Source: Pseudomonas fluorescens
GTDB taxonomy: Bacteria; Pseudomonadota; Gammaproteobacteria; Pseudomonadales; Pseudomonadaceae
Assembly: GCF_000968015.1 (NCBI RefSeq)
Contig: NZ_LACH01000056.1
Coordinates: 14,900-61,849 of the forward strand
DNA length: 46,950 nt
Direction of reading: 5' to 3'
The notes beneath the pieces are model-generated. The model did not search any database. It saw only the letters and a list, made by a program, of their open reading frames with translations, and was not told where the DNA came from. A program made the translations under genes and the position numbers. Below, piece by piece: positions 1 through 8,447 of this stretch (the stretch's first letter is position 1; each line of letters begins with the position of its first letter).

Positions 1-148
1 TGTGGCGAGGGGACTTGTCCCCGTTCGGCTGCGCAGCAGTCGTAAATCCAGCAAGCACGGTGTGTCAGAGGGCAACGGGTTGCAGGGCTTGGGGTCGCTT
101 CGCAACCCAACGGGGCGGTGCGGCGTTCCGACAAGTCCCCTCGCCACA
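1..148. repeat. REP-type inverted repeat pair (GTGGCGAGGGGA class)
   Basis: The left arm begins TGTGGCGAGGGGACTTGTCC at base 1, and the complementary arm ends with CCCCTCGCCACA at 148. An inner pair, around GGGTTGC and GCAACCC, lies between them. The same arm sequence recurs inside the repeat at 15244-15406. The element lies downstream of the minus-strand gene ending at 175 and may extend past the window edge. Confidence 0.8.
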
Positions 149-174
149 AAAGCGCTCTCAGCATTGGGCTCGGT

Positions 175-570
175 TCAGGATTTGCGCAGGGTTTTCTGTT
201 TGAGGATGTAGACGGTCACCAGTACGGCGCTGGTCAGCATGAACCCCCGCGCCCACGGCAAGGGCACCAGATAGCAGGAAAGCAGGATGCTCGCCCACAT
301 CAGGCCGATGGCGTAGACCTTGCCTTTGAGCGGGATGCCGTTGCCGCTCAGGTAGTCGCGAACCCATGGCCCAAGCCGCGGATGTTCAACCAGCCAATGA
401 TAGAAACGCGGCGAACTGCGGGCGAAGCAGGCGGCCGCCAGCAGCAAGAAGGGCGTAGTGGGCAACACGGGCAGGAAAATCCCGATCACCCCCAGCGCTA
501 CGCTCAGCCAGCCAATGGCCAGCAGCACGTAACGCAACATCAGGGAGCGGTTGCCTATGGGGTTGTCCAT
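175..570 (-). CDS. DUF454 (YbaN-like) inner-membrane protein
   Basis: This encodes 131 residues matching the small DUF454/YbaN family of inner-membrane proteins, whose biochemical role is not established. Three to four hydrophobic segments are visible: an N-terminal one around YVLLAIGWLSVALGVIGIFL, the family-typical LPVLPTTPFLLLAAACFARSS, and a C-terminal pair ending VLVTVYILKQ. The ATG at 570 is preferred because AAGG lies 8 nt upstream; a TTG at 576 would sit too close to it. The gene starts 10 nt after the stop of the UPF0149 gene, so the two probably form one transcription unit. The function is unknown. Confidence 0.85.
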   Translation of the reverse strand: MDNPIGNRSLMLRYVLLAIGWLSVALGVIGIFLPVLPTTPFLLLAAACFARSSPRFYHWLVEHPRLGPWVRDYLSGNGIPLKGKVYAIGLMWASILLSCYLVPLPWARGFMLTSAVLVTVYILKQKTLRKS

Positions 571-580
571 AGGCAAAACC

Positions 581-1168
581 TTAGTGGTGACGAGGCTTGA
601 GGATCGCCGGTTTTTCGTCTGGCGCCTGGCACAGCAGGTACAGCGCGGTCAGGGCTTCCGGGATCTGTACGATCATGTCGTCCATCAGGTTGGCGTCTTT
701 GGCGATGTCTTCGAACTCAGGCTGTTCGTCGAACAGACCCGAACCGACCATGATCGGCAGCAGCATTTCGCTGACTTCGTCTTCGGCGGTTTCGAACCAG
801 GCCGCTTCGCGCAGGAACACGCCTTCCATGAAACCGATGCACCAGCCGCGCAGGTCGGAATCATCCGGCTCTTCGCCCAGGTCCAGGTCGCAAGGCAGCT
901 CGAACTCTTCATCGGATGCCAGTTGGCGTGCGATGTGAGCCTTGAGGGCCAGCAGGGTGGATTCGATCGCTTCACGCTCGGTGTCGTCGGCGTAATGCGG
1001 CTCTTCGGCGAAGAGGGCGTCGATCCATTCACGGTCGGGAACGGTTTCGGAACAGATCGACAGCGCAGTGAGGTAGCCGTGGGCGGCCACGTAGTCCAGC
1101 GCCTCGTCATGCAGTTCGTCGGCGTCGAGGAAGACTTGCAAACGGGTTAGTTGCTCAGCGAAGGACAT
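581..1168 (-). CDS. UPF0149 (YgfB/YecA) family protein
   Basis: This encodes 195 residues, strongly acidic and helical, with the UPF0149 features of a conserved GWCIGFM segment and a LLPIMVGSG stretch in the middle. Family members are soluble proteins of poorly defined role. The frame stays open about 110 codons upstream, but the ATG at 1168 begins MSFAEQLTRLQVFL, has an AAGG upstream, and gives the family's usual length. The upstream extension runs through a REP repeat and is not credible coding. No SEC-C zinc motif is visible at the C-terminus, which ends in KPRHH. It is the first gene of a probable two-gene operon with the DUF454 gene. Confidence 0.85.
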   Translation of the reverse strand: MSFAEQLTRLQVFLDADELHDEALDYVAAHGYLTALSICSETVPDREWIDALFAEEPHYADDTEREAIESTLLALKAHIARQLASDEEFELPCDLDLGEEPDDSDLRGWCIGFMEGVFLREAAWFETAEDEVSEMLLPIMVGSGLFDEQPEFEDIAKDANLMDDMIVQIPEALTALYLLCQAPDEKPAILKPRHH

Positions 1169-1280
1169 TAAAGGGCTACCTTGGGAATTAAACAGATGCG
1201 GGAATTCTAGGCCTTCTTGAGCGCTTGGGCCAGCCGCGCGGCATTTTTGCAGCCCTCGCAAGAACAGGAAACACCGCAAT

Positions 1281-1376
1281 CCCTGTAGGAGTGAGCCTGC
1301 TCGCGATAGCGGTGGGCCAGTCAGCACTGATTTTGAATGTAACGCCGCCATCGCGAGCAGGCTCACTCCTACAGGG
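1281..1376. repeat. REP-type inverted repeat pair (GTAGGAGTGAGC variant)
   Basis: CCCTGTAGGAGTGAGCCTGC at 1281 pairs with the complementary arm ending at 1376. It lies between the divergent UPF0149 and recQ genes. The arms are nearly identical to the pair at 27286-27381. Confidence 0.9.
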
Positions 1377-1583
1377 TTCTTTGTTGCATTGGCATTCGTG
1401 TGTCTTCTCAGCGGCACCCTTTGCAGGGGAGGGGTCGGGTATACTCGCGCGTTTTGTGATGCCCTGCCGGCGTCGCGGCTGAAATGTGAAGCGTCATGCA
1501 ATGCGCACTTACGATTTGTCGGTGCAGCCTTCGTGGTTCTGAACCAGCCTTGCAGGGATGTTTTTGTGATTTTTGGAGTTTCT

Positions 1584-3710
1584 ATGCTCGAACAGGCTCA
1601 ACGCGTCCTCAAGGACATCTTCGGCTACGACAGTTTCCGTGGCCGTCAGGGTGCAATCATTGAGCGCGTGGCCAGTGGCGGCGACGCCCTGGTGCTGATG
1701 CCTACCGGTGGCGGCAAGTCCTTGTGCTTCCAGGTGCCGGCGCTGTTGCGCGAAGGCCTGGCGGTGGTGGTGTCGCCGCTGATCGCCCTGATGGACGACC
1801 AGGTCGCCACCCTCGAAGAGCTGGGCGTCGCTGCGGCGGCATTGAACTCCACGCTCAGCGCCGAGCAGCAGCGCGATCTGGCGGCACGGATCAAGCGCGG
1901 TGAAGTGAAAATGCTTTACCTCGCGCCTGAGCGTCTGGTTCAGCCACGGATGCTGGCGTTCCTGCAAAGTCTTGAAATTTCCCTGTTCGCCATCGACGAA
2001 GCCCACTGCGTGTCCCAATGGGGTCACGACTTCCGCCGCGAATACCTGCAACTGGGCCAGTTGGCGGAATTGTTCCCCAACGTCCCGCGTATCGCCCTGA
2101 CTGCGACCGCCGACAAGCGTACCCGGGAAGAAATCGTCGACCGCCTCCATCTTCAGGATGCCGAGCGCTTCCTGTCGAGTTTCGACCGCCCCAACATCTT
2201 CTATCGCATCGTGCCCAAAGAGCAGCCGCGCAAGCAGTTGCTGGCGTTCCTCGCCGAGCGGCGCAGCGATGCCGGCATCGTCTATTGCCTGTCGCGCAAG
2301 AAAGTCGACGAAGTGGCGGTGTTCCTCAGCGAACAAGGCTTCCCGGCGCTGCCGTACCACGCCGGTCTGCCCAACGATACCCGGGCTCACCACCAGAAGC
2401 GCTTCCTCAACGAGGAAGGCCTGATCATGGTCGCCACCGTGGCGTTCGGCATGGGCATCGACAAGCCCAACGTGCGCTTTGTCGCTCACCTCGATTTGCC
2501 AAAATCCCTCGAGGCTTACTACCAGGAAACCGGTCGCGGCGGCCGAGACGGTCTGCCGGCAGACGCCTGGATGGCCTACGGCCTGCAAGACGTGGTGATG
2601 CTCAAGCAGATGTTGCAGAACTCCGAGGGCGACGAGCGCCACAAGCGTCTGGAGCAGCACAAGCTCGACGCCATGCTCTCGCTCTGCGAAGAAACCCGCT
2701 GCCGTCGCCAGACGCTGTTGGCCTATTTCGACGAAGACATGCCCGAGCCGTGCGGCCATTGCGACAATTGCGTCGATGGCGTGCAGACCTGGGACGCCAC
2801 CGAGCCGGCCCGTCAGGCGCTTTCGGCGATCTACCGAACCGGCCAGCGCTACGGTGTCGGGCACCTGGTGGACGTCTTGCTGGGCAAGGACAACGAAAAG
2901 GTTCGCAGCTTCGGCCATCAGCACCTGTCGGTGTATGGCGTTGGCAAAGCAATGGGCGAGAGCGAATGGCGCTCCTTGTTCCGACAACTGGTGGCCCGCG
3001 GTCTGGCGGACATCGACCTCGAAGGCTACGGCGGCCTGCGTCTGAGTGACACCTGTCGACCGCTGCTTAAGGGCGAAGTGACCCTGGAACTGCGTCGCGA
3101 CCTCAAGCCGCAAACCACGGCCAAAAGCAGCAAGAGCCAGGCGAGCCAACTGGTTCGCGGCGAAGAACGCGAGCAGTGGGAAGCCCTGCGCGCCCTGCGC
3201 CGCAAGCTTGCCGAGGAACATGGCGTGCCGCCGTACGTCATCTTCCCCGACTCGACACTGCTGGAAATGCTCCGCAGCCAACCGACCTCGCTGTCGGAAA
3301 TGGCCACGGTCAGCGGCGTTGGCGCGCGCAAGCTGGAGCGTTACGGCGAGGCCTTCCTCGAAGTCCTCGGCGGGCAAGTCGAGGCGCCGAAAGTGGTGGC
3401 CGACCTGCGCCACGAACTGATCACCCTGGCCCGCGCCGGCATGACACCGTTGCAGATTGCCGGTCAGCTGCAATGCTCGGAAAAGAACGTCTACACGCTG
3501 CTCGCCGAAGCGATTGGCAAGCAGCAGTTGTCGCTGGAGCAAGCGCTGGATCTGCCCGAAGAATTGATGGGCGAAATCCAGGACGCATTCCTCGACGGCG
3601 AGGGCGAATTACCGCCCGTGTCGGAGATTGCCGCACTGTTTACCGGGAAGGTTCCGGAAGGGGTTTTGTACTGTGTTCGGGCAGCGCTGCAATCCGAATT
3701 CGAGATTTAG
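1584..3710 (+). CDS. recQ: ATP-dependent DNA helicase RecQ
   Basis: This encodes 708 residues, a 3'-5' superfamily 2 helicase acting in recombination and replication-fork repair. The sequence shows Walker A PTGGGKS at about residues 40-46, a DEAH box in AIDEAHCVSQWGHDFR at about 138-141, and the conserved RGGRDG motif. A RecQ zinc-binding region follows, with CEETRCRRQ followed by EPCGHCDNC. The C-terminal half has the RQC winged helix and an HRDC domain (EQWEALRALRRKLAEEHGVP onward), plus an extra helix-turn-helix-like tail. ATG 1584 is chosen because TTTGGAG lies just upstream and MLEQAQRVLKDIFGY matches RecQ N-termini. The open frame reaches back to 1389, but that part lacks family similarity. 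Confidence 0.97.
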   Translation: MLEQAQRVLKDIFGYDSFRGRQGAIIERVASGGDALVLMPTGGGKSLCFQVPALLREGLAVVVSPLIALMDDQVATLEELGVAAAALNSTLSAEQQRDLAARIKRGEVKMLYLAPERLVQPRMLAFLQSLEISLFAIDEAHCVSQWGHDFRREYLQLGQLAELFPNVPRIALTATADKRTREEIVDRLHLQDAERFLSSFDRPNIFYRIVPKEQPRKQLLAFLAERRSDAGIVYCLSRKKVDEVAVFLSEQGFPALPYHAGLPNDTRAHHQKRFLNEEGLIMVATVAFGMGIDKPNVRFVAHLDLPKSLEAYYQETGRGGRDGLPADAWMAYGLQDVVMLKQMLQNSEGDERHKRLEQHKLDAMLSLCEETRCRRQTLLAYFDEDMPEPCGHCDNCVDGVQTWDATEPARQALSAIYRTGQRYGVGHLVDVLLGKDNEKVRSFGHQHLSVYGVGKAMGESEWRSLFRQLVARGLADIDLEGYGGLRLSDTCRPLLKGEVTLELRRDLKPQTTAKSSKSQASQLVRGEEREQWEALRALRRKLAEEHGVPPYVIFPDSTLLEMLRSQPTSLSEMATVSGVGARKLERYGEAFLEVLGGQVEAPKVVADLRHELITLARAGMTPLQIAGQLQCSEKNVYTLLAEAIGKQQLSLEQALDLPEELMGEIQDAFLDGEGELPPVSEIAALFTGKVPEGVLYCVRAALQSEFEI

Positions 3711-3783
3711 GCGATCTGCCACCTAGATGTAACGATTCAGTACAGAGCAAGCCTTGCCTCTGGCGAAGGGTCATGCTTAGCTG

Positions 3784-3796
3784 ACTAATAATTAGT
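3784..3796. promoter_or_regulatory. Operator-like palindrome upstream of the marR-type gene
   Basis: ACTAAT-A-ATTAGT is a perfect inverted repeat with 6-bp arms, 33 bp before the ATG of the MarR-family gene. It sits in a locally AT-rich stretch. MarR/SlyA proteins usually bind short palindromes in their own promoters, so autoregulation is inferred; no direct evidence is available. Confidence 0.4.
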
Positions 3797-3829
3797 TTTT
3801 CTTTATTTCAGTCTAATCATGAGTGTTTT

Positions 3830-4264
3830 ATGCCGTTAACCGACCAACACCGCTTTGGCATGCAACTGGCCCAGATGTCGCGCGGCTGGCGTGCCGAACT
3901 GGACCGCCGTCTGGCTGGCCTGGGGCTGTCCCAGGCGCGCTGGCTGGTGCTGCTGCACCTGGCGCGTTTTGAGGATGCCCCGACCCAACGTGAACTGGCG
4001 CAGAGCGTCGGCGTAGAAGGACCGACCCTGGCTCGTCTGCTCGACAGCCTCGAAGGCCAGGGACTGGTGCAACGTCAATCGGTGCTGGAAGACCGCCGGG
4101 CGAAGAAAATCGTCCTCTGTGCCCCGGCGCTTCCCTTGATCGAACAAATTGAAACTATTGCCACCCAACTGCGCCACGAATTGTTCGAAGGCGTCGATGA
4201 GGCGGATTTGAAGATCTGCATGCGTGTCCACGGGCACATTCTGGCTAACCTCGAAAAGTCTTGA
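3830..4264 (+). CDS. MarR/SlyA-family transcriptional regulator
   Basis: This encodes 144 residues with the MarR winged helix-turn-helix: TQRELAQSVGVEGPTLARLLDSLEGQGLVQR is the recognition region, followed by a wing with the family signature DRRAKKI. N- and C-terminal helices would form the dimer interface. Such regulators often sense small aromatic ligands or oxidants and control efflux, stress or virulence genes. It lies between recQ and a FimV-like gene, an order also found in P. aeruginosa. A palindrome at 3784-3796 may be its operator. The ligand cannot be predicted from the sequence. Confidence 0.92.
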   Translation: MPLTDQHRFGMQLAQMSRGWRAELDRRLAGLGLSQARWLVLLHLARFEDAPTQRELAQSVGVEGPTLARLLDSLEGQGLVQRQSVLEDRRAKKIVLCAPALPLIEQIETIATQLRHELFEGVDEADLKICMRVHGHILANLEKS

Positions 4265-4392
4265 GGCAAAACCGCAGGCTGGATTTTTGAGAGACCCCGT
4301 TGGGCAGACTATAAAGAACTACTTGGCAATATCGTGTTCGTACCGGAGGTGCGAACGCGTACAAGATGGTTCTGGTTATCTAAGGGATGCTC

Positions 4393-6183
4393 ATGCTCGA
4401 GAGTTGGCACATGGCTTTACGGTGTTGCGCCAGGCTGCTTCTGGTCGGTGGTGCTGTCACTTACTCGGCATTGGCGCCCGCGTTGGGCCTGGGTGATATC
4501 ACCCTGCATTCGGCGCTGAATCAGCCGTTGCGCGCCGATATCGCACTCGAAGATGCCGCAGGTCTGGAGGAGGGTGAGCTCTCGGTCAGCCTGGCGACAG
4601 CGGACGAGTTCAGCCGCGCCGGCGTCGATCGGGTGTTCTTTCTCAATAATCTGAAATTCACGCCGATCCTGCGCGGCAACCGCAGCCTGATCCGGGTTAG
4701 CTCCAGCAAACCGGTCAATGAGCCTTTCCTGAATTTCCTGGTGCAGCTCAATCAGCCCAATGGGCGCGTGCTGCGCGAATACACGGTGCTGATCGATCCG
4801 CCGGGTTCGCCGGGGATCGTTCCCGTCACTGACGAGCCGTTGACTGACGTTCAGTCCTCTGGATTCCCGACGGTTGAGCCGGCCGTTGCGCAGCCACCTG
4901 CGGCGAAGGGCAAAAAGCCCCCTGTACCTCGCGCCGATCAACCTGCCGCCGCGCCTGTGAGTGATCCCGTTGCCGAGCAACTGGCCGCCAGCGTGCTGCA
5001 AAACCAGCAGCTGCAAGCAACCATCAATGATTTGACTGCGAAGCTCCAGGCCCAGGAGGAGCAGGTCGCCGGTCAGAAAAAGCAGGTGACTGAACTGCAA
5101 ACCCAATTGGCGGAAATCAAGACCGCAGCGGTGGAGCCGGTTGCACCCGTCGTTGAGGCTCCCGCGCCGGTTAATGTTGAAGAGCCTGAAGCCACCCACT
5201 GGGGGCTGATTTTGGGGTTGCTGGCGGTGGTGGCGCTGGTGTTGCTGGGGTTGTTCGTTCGGCGTCAACGACAACAGGTTCAGGCATTGCCCGACGCTTT
5301 ACCTGTTTTGCCGTCACGGCATGAACCGGTACTCAATCGCACGGCAGAACCGATTGCCCGATCGTCAGCGTTGCAACCGGCAACTGAATCGGGCGAAGAG
5401 TCGCCCGCAGGCGATGTGCTTGAAGGGGTCGATATCTATCTGGCCTATGGCCGTTTTTCCGAAGCGGCCGGTTTGTTGCGAGAAGCGCTGATCAAAGAGC
5501 CGCACCGCACGGATCTGGCCGTTCAACTGTTGGAAGTCTTGGGTAAACAGGGTGACGTACCCGCCTATGAAGCACAGGAAAACAACCTGCGTGACGCCGG
5601 ATACGACCTGCAAGAACTTAAGAATATTCGCGCTCGACACCCGAAATTGAACAGTGCGGCAGCGTTGACCGTCGCAGCGTCAATCACTCCCCCCAAGGCT
5701 GCGATACCTGAAGCAGCGCCCAAGGATGAATTCCAGTTGAACCTGGATGACCTGTCGATGGATTCGAGTTGGGATTTGATCAGCCCTTTTGAGGACTCGC
5801 CGTCCGCCGCGAAGCCATCGAGCGAATCCGCGCCGGTCGAGCCGCCGTTTGTCTCGAACCTGCACGTCTTGCCCGAGGTGTTTGAAATGCCCGACGATTC
5901 GACGCTGGACGAGCCCGAACTTGAATGGGTCGCCGAGCCTGATTCGCAGTCTCTGGATGACACCTTTCTCAACGAGTTCAGCGATCCCGGCCAGTCGCTG
6001 GAACTGGAACCACTGGACCTGGAACCGGCCGAGCCGAGCAGCGCCGACAAACTCGAACAAGCCCAGACCTGCATTGATGACGGCGATGTGGACAGCGCCA
6101 TCGAACTGCTCAACGAGTTGCTCAAAGAAGGTAACGAGCCGCTTAAGCAGACCGCCCGGAACCTGCTCGCCGGGCTATCATAG
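4393..6183 (+). CDS. FimV-like membrane protein (short form)
   Basis: This encodes about 596 residues. A signal sequence (ALRCCARLLLVGGAVTYSAL) precedes the FimV N-terminal domain (LGLGDITLHSALNQPLRADI). Next come a proline/alanine-rich linker, a coiled coil (about 195-245), one membrane segment (LILGLLAVVALVLLGLFV, about 272-290), a TPR-like block (IYLAYGRFSEAAGLLREAL) and the acidic FimV C-terminal domain with GDVDSAIELLNELL. FimV/HubP proteins are polar landmarks needed for type IV pili and polar organelle placement. Canonical FimV is much longer (about 900 residues) and usually has a LysM domain, which I do not see, so this is a paralogue. ATG 4393 follows AAGGG by 6 nt; ATG 4387 or 4411 are alternatives. 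Confidence 0.85.
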   Translation: MLESWHMALRCCARLLLVGGAVTYSALAPALGLGDITLHSALNQPLRADIALEDAAGLEEGELSVSLATADEFSRAGVDRVFFLNNLKFTPILRGNRSLIRVSSSKPVNEPFLNFLVQLNQPNGRVLREYTVLIDPPGSPGIVPVTDEPLTDVQSSGFPTVEPAVAQPPAAKGKKPPVPRADQPAAAPVSDPVAEQLAASVLQNQQLQATINDLTAKLQAQEEQVAGQKKQVTELQTQLAEIKTAAVEPVAPVVEAPAPVNVEEPEATHWGLILGLLAVVALVLLGLFVRRQRQQVQALPDALPVLPSRHEPVLNRTAEPIARSSALQPATESGEESPAGDVLEGVDIYLAYGRFSEAAGLLREALIKEPHRTDLAVQLLEVLGKQGDVPAYEAQENNLRDAGYDLQELKNIRARHPKLNSAAALTVAASITPPKAAIPEAAPKDEFQLNLDDLSMDSSWDLISPFEDSPSAAKPSSESAPVEPPFVSNLHVLPEVFEMPDDSTLDEPELEWVAEPDSQSLDDTFLNEFSDPGQSLELEPLDLEPAEPSSADKLEQAQTCIDDGDVDSAIELLNELLKEGNEPLKQTARNLLAGLS

Positions 6184-6215
6184 CGGCGCCCTCTGGCTCA
6201 GGAGTTTCGCCGATC

Positions 6216-6503
6216 ATGACTGCACGCAAACCGGAAATCATCATCACATATTGCACGCAATGCCAGTGGCTGTTGCGTGCTGCCTGGCTGGCCCAGGAAC
6301 TGCTCAGCACCTTCGGTGACGACTTGGGTAAAGTGTCGCTGGTGCCTGGCACCGGTGGGGTGTTTCACATTTTCTGTGACGACGTTCAGATCTGGGAGCG
6401 CAAGGCTGATGGCGGTTTCCCGGAGGCCAAAGTGCTGAAGCAGCGGGTCCGCGATCAAATTGATCCGGACCGCGACCTGGGGCACAACGACCGCACTCAG
6501 TGA
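6216..6503 (+). CDS. SelT/SelW/SelH-family (Rdx) protein
   Basis: This encodes 95 residues of the Rdx family, with a thioredoxin-like fold. The N-terminal ITYCTQCQWLLRAAWLAQEL carries the CxxC motif, with Cys rather than selenocysteine, and the C-terminal half has the family pattern GVFHIFCDDVQIWERKADGGFPE. Members are predicted thiol redox proteins of uncertain substrate. A good ribosome-binding site (CAGGAG) lies upstream. The gene follows the fimV-like gene by 32 nt and may be co-transcribed with it. Its last 7 bases overlap the 3' end of the convergent EamA gene. Confidence 0.9.
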   Translation: MTARKPEIIITYCTQCQWLLRAAWLAQELLSTFGDDLGKVSLVPGTGGVFHIFCDDVQIWERKADGGFPEAKVLKQRVRDQIDPDRDLGHNDRTQ

Positions 6504-7390
6504 GAGGCGGCTTCTGCCGCAACGGTCTTCTTGCTTGAACCACCCGAGAGTCGGCTGGAGACCACGATCGCCACGATGATCAACGCGCCACCGAGCAGCA
6601 TGCGCAGCGTCGGGTTTTCATCAAACAGCAGCCAGGCCATGGTGATGCCGTAAACCGGCTCCAAGGCGAACACCACGGCCGCGGTCCGCGCCTTGATCAC
6701 TGCCAGGCTGGCGACAAACAGACTGTGAGCGACGCCAGTGCAGAACACCCCGAGCAATCCGATCCACAGCCAGTCGATGGCGCGTACTTCGCTCAACTGC
6801 GGTGCCGCAATCGGCAGCAGGCACAACGCGACCACCACGTTCTGACACAGCGCAGCCTGCACCGCCGGGATTCGCCCGGAGCTGGCACGGTTGGTCAGCG
6901 ATAGCAAAGAGAACAGCAAACCTGAGCCCACCGCCCACAGCAGACCCGTGGTGGCACCGCTGGCCAGATCGAAATCAGGGGTGACCAGCACCAGCCCGAT
7001 ACTGACCAGCACCACCAGCAGGATTTCGTTGGCGCGAATTCGCTCGCGGAAGATCAACCCTTCAAGGATCACGGTAAACGCCGGGAAACTGGCGAAACCC
7101 AGGGTCGCGATCGCCACGCCTGCGATCTTCACTGCAATGAAAAAACTCACCCAGTGTCCGGCCAGCAACAAGCCGCTGAGCAACAGTCGGCGCCAGTCCA
7201 CAGCCTCGAGTTTCTGCCAGCGAGTAGTGCTGGCGAACCGCGCAAAAACGGCCAACGCCAGCACGGCGAACACGGCACGCCCGAAGACGATGACGGCGGG
7301 GGAGGCGGCAGCCAGTTTGCCGAACACACCGGTCAAGCCGAACATCAGTGCGCCGATATGCAGGGCGCCAAGGGCGGTACGGGGAGTCAT
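6497..7390 (-). CDS. EamA-family (DMT) transporter
   Basis: This encodes 297 residues with about ten hydrophobic segments arranged as two EamA repeats. Examples are GALMFGLTGVFGKLAAASPA at the start and FALEPVYGITMAWLLFDENP, which matches the conserved end of the second repeat. These drug/metabolite-superfamily proteins export or import amino acids, purines and other metabolites; the substrate is not predictable. The start ATG has AAGGAT 7 nt upstream. It overlaps the convergent Rdx gene by 7 bp. A REP pair separates it from the upstream AraC gene. Confidence 0.9.
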   Translation of the reverse strand: MTPRTALGALHIGALMFGLTGVFGKLAAASPAVIVFGRAVFAVLALAVFARFASTTRWQKLEAVDWRRLLLSGLLLAGHWVSFFIAVKIAGVAIATLGFASFPAFTVILEGLIFRERIRANEILLVVLVSIGLVLVTPDFDLASGATTGLLWAVGSGLLFSLLSLTNRASSGRIPAVQAALCQNVVVALCLLPIAAPQLSEVRAIDWLWIGLLGVFCTGVAHSLFVASLAVIKARTAAVVFALEPVYGITMAWLLFDENPTLRMLLGGALIIVAIVVSSRLSGGSSKKTVAAEAASH

Positions 7391-7413
7391 TGCAATCCTT
7401 GATAAACGATACG

Positions 7414-7510
7414 TGTAGGAGCTGCCGAAGGCTGCGATCTTTTGATCTTGATCTTTTCGGGGGCGCTAAAAATCGAGATCAAAAGATCTCAGCCTTCGGC
7501 AGCTGCTACA
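7414..7510. repeat. REP-type inverted repeat pair (GTAGGAGCTGCCGAAGG class)
   Basis: TGTAGGAGCTGCCGAAGGCT at 7414 and its complement ending at 7510 enclose an inner GATCTTTTGATC-type inverted repeat. It fills most of the gap between the EamA and AraC genes. Confidence 0.88.
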
Positions 7511-7547
7511 TTTAATCGTGCAATGCCCAGCTACGTCTGTCGCCAGA

Positions 7548-8312
7548 CTATCGTTCTTTGTCGCCAGCCTCTCGGCGCAACTTGCCAGGCGATGCGCCGA
7601 ACTCCCGCAACACTGCTGCAGCAAATGCACTCTGCGAACTGTAACCCACTCGACTGGCAACCTCGCCAATGGGCAATGGCGAATCCCGCAGCAGTCCCAC
7701 AGCAATATGGAGTCGTCGACTGCGGATGTAATCCATCGGCGTCTGCCCGCATTCAGCAACGAATCGTGCATGCAGCCGAGCGCTGGACAGACCGGCGACG
7801 CGCGCCAGATCGGCGACTTGAAGTGGATAGGCTGCGTACTGATCGATGTGCGCATTCAGCGCCGCATAAGGCAGGCGCCGACCGCCGACGATCTCGGGTT
7901 TGGCGTTGTTGAGGCTGGCCAGCAACAACACCGCGCCTTGTTGCGCGATCAGTGGATCGCTGACCTGACTGCCCGCCAGCCAACTGACCAATTGGCTTTG
8001 CCCGGCATCCAGCGGCAGGCGACCGGCGTTGTCGAGCAAACGACGGCTGGCCTCGGCGTGATCACCCAGGGACTGAGCAACCCATTGGTCGCTGGGCACA
8101 TCCAGCACCAGACAACGGCTGCCATTGGCGCTACCGCAGGCGTGATGGAAACCGGACGGCACCACCACGAAACTCTGCTGGACCACCTGACTGCCATGCC
8201 CGTCGACCTCGAAATCCAGCGCACCCGACAGCCCGAACACCAGCTGCGCGTGGTCGTGGCTATGGACGATCAGGTCATGCGTGTATTGGCGTAGCGTGAG
8301 GATCGGTCTCAT
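7548..8312 (-). CDS. AraC-family transcriptional regulator with cupin sensor domain
   Basis: This encodes 254 residues. The N-terminal half is a cupin-type sensor (VHSHDHAQLVFGLSGALDFE, with two metal-type histidines). The C-terminal about 100 residues carry two helix-turn-helix motifs of the AraC/XylS type (VADLARVAGLSSARLHARF and IGEVASRVGYSSQSAFAAAV, followed by FGASPGKLR). ATG 8312 is chosen because GGAG lies 8 nt upstream and MRPILTLRQYTHD begins the sensor domain. The frame extends 20 codons further without similarity. It may control the adjacent EamA transporter; this is inference from proximity only. Confidence 0.9.
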   Translation of the reverse strand: MRPILTLRQYTHDLIVHSHDHAQLVFGLSGALDFEVDGHGSQVVQQSFVVVPSGFHHACGSANGSRCLVLDVPSDQWVAQSLGDHAEASRRLLDNAGRLPLDAGQSQLVSWLAGSQVSDPLIAQQGAVLLLASLNNAKPEIVGGRRLPYAALNAHIDQYAAYPLQVADLARVAGLSSARLHARFVAECGQTPMDYIRSRRLHIAVGLLRDSPLPIGEVASRVGYSSQSAFAAAVLREFGASPGKLRREAGDKER

Positions 8313-8447
8313 CGCAGGTCTCCAGGGCTTGGCTGCCAGTCTACACCGAGGGCAATCGTGGGGCGCTGTCACAGGACTGACTCGCCACTGTCATGGGCAA
8401 TTAACCCGACCGGCGCAAGCTTGCAAAAACTTTCCAGAGGGTTGCCC

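Noticed and set aside
1389..1583. An N-terminal extension of RecQ
   Set aside because: The frame is open, but this part has no helicase similarity, begins inside a repeat region, and lacks a ribosome-binding site, unlike the ATG at 1584.
1509..3542. A 677-codon open frame on the strand opposite recQ
   Set aside because: It is antisense to a clear helicase, rich in His/Gln/Arg/Ala as expected from a GC-rich shadow frame, and has no ribosome-binding site or domain.
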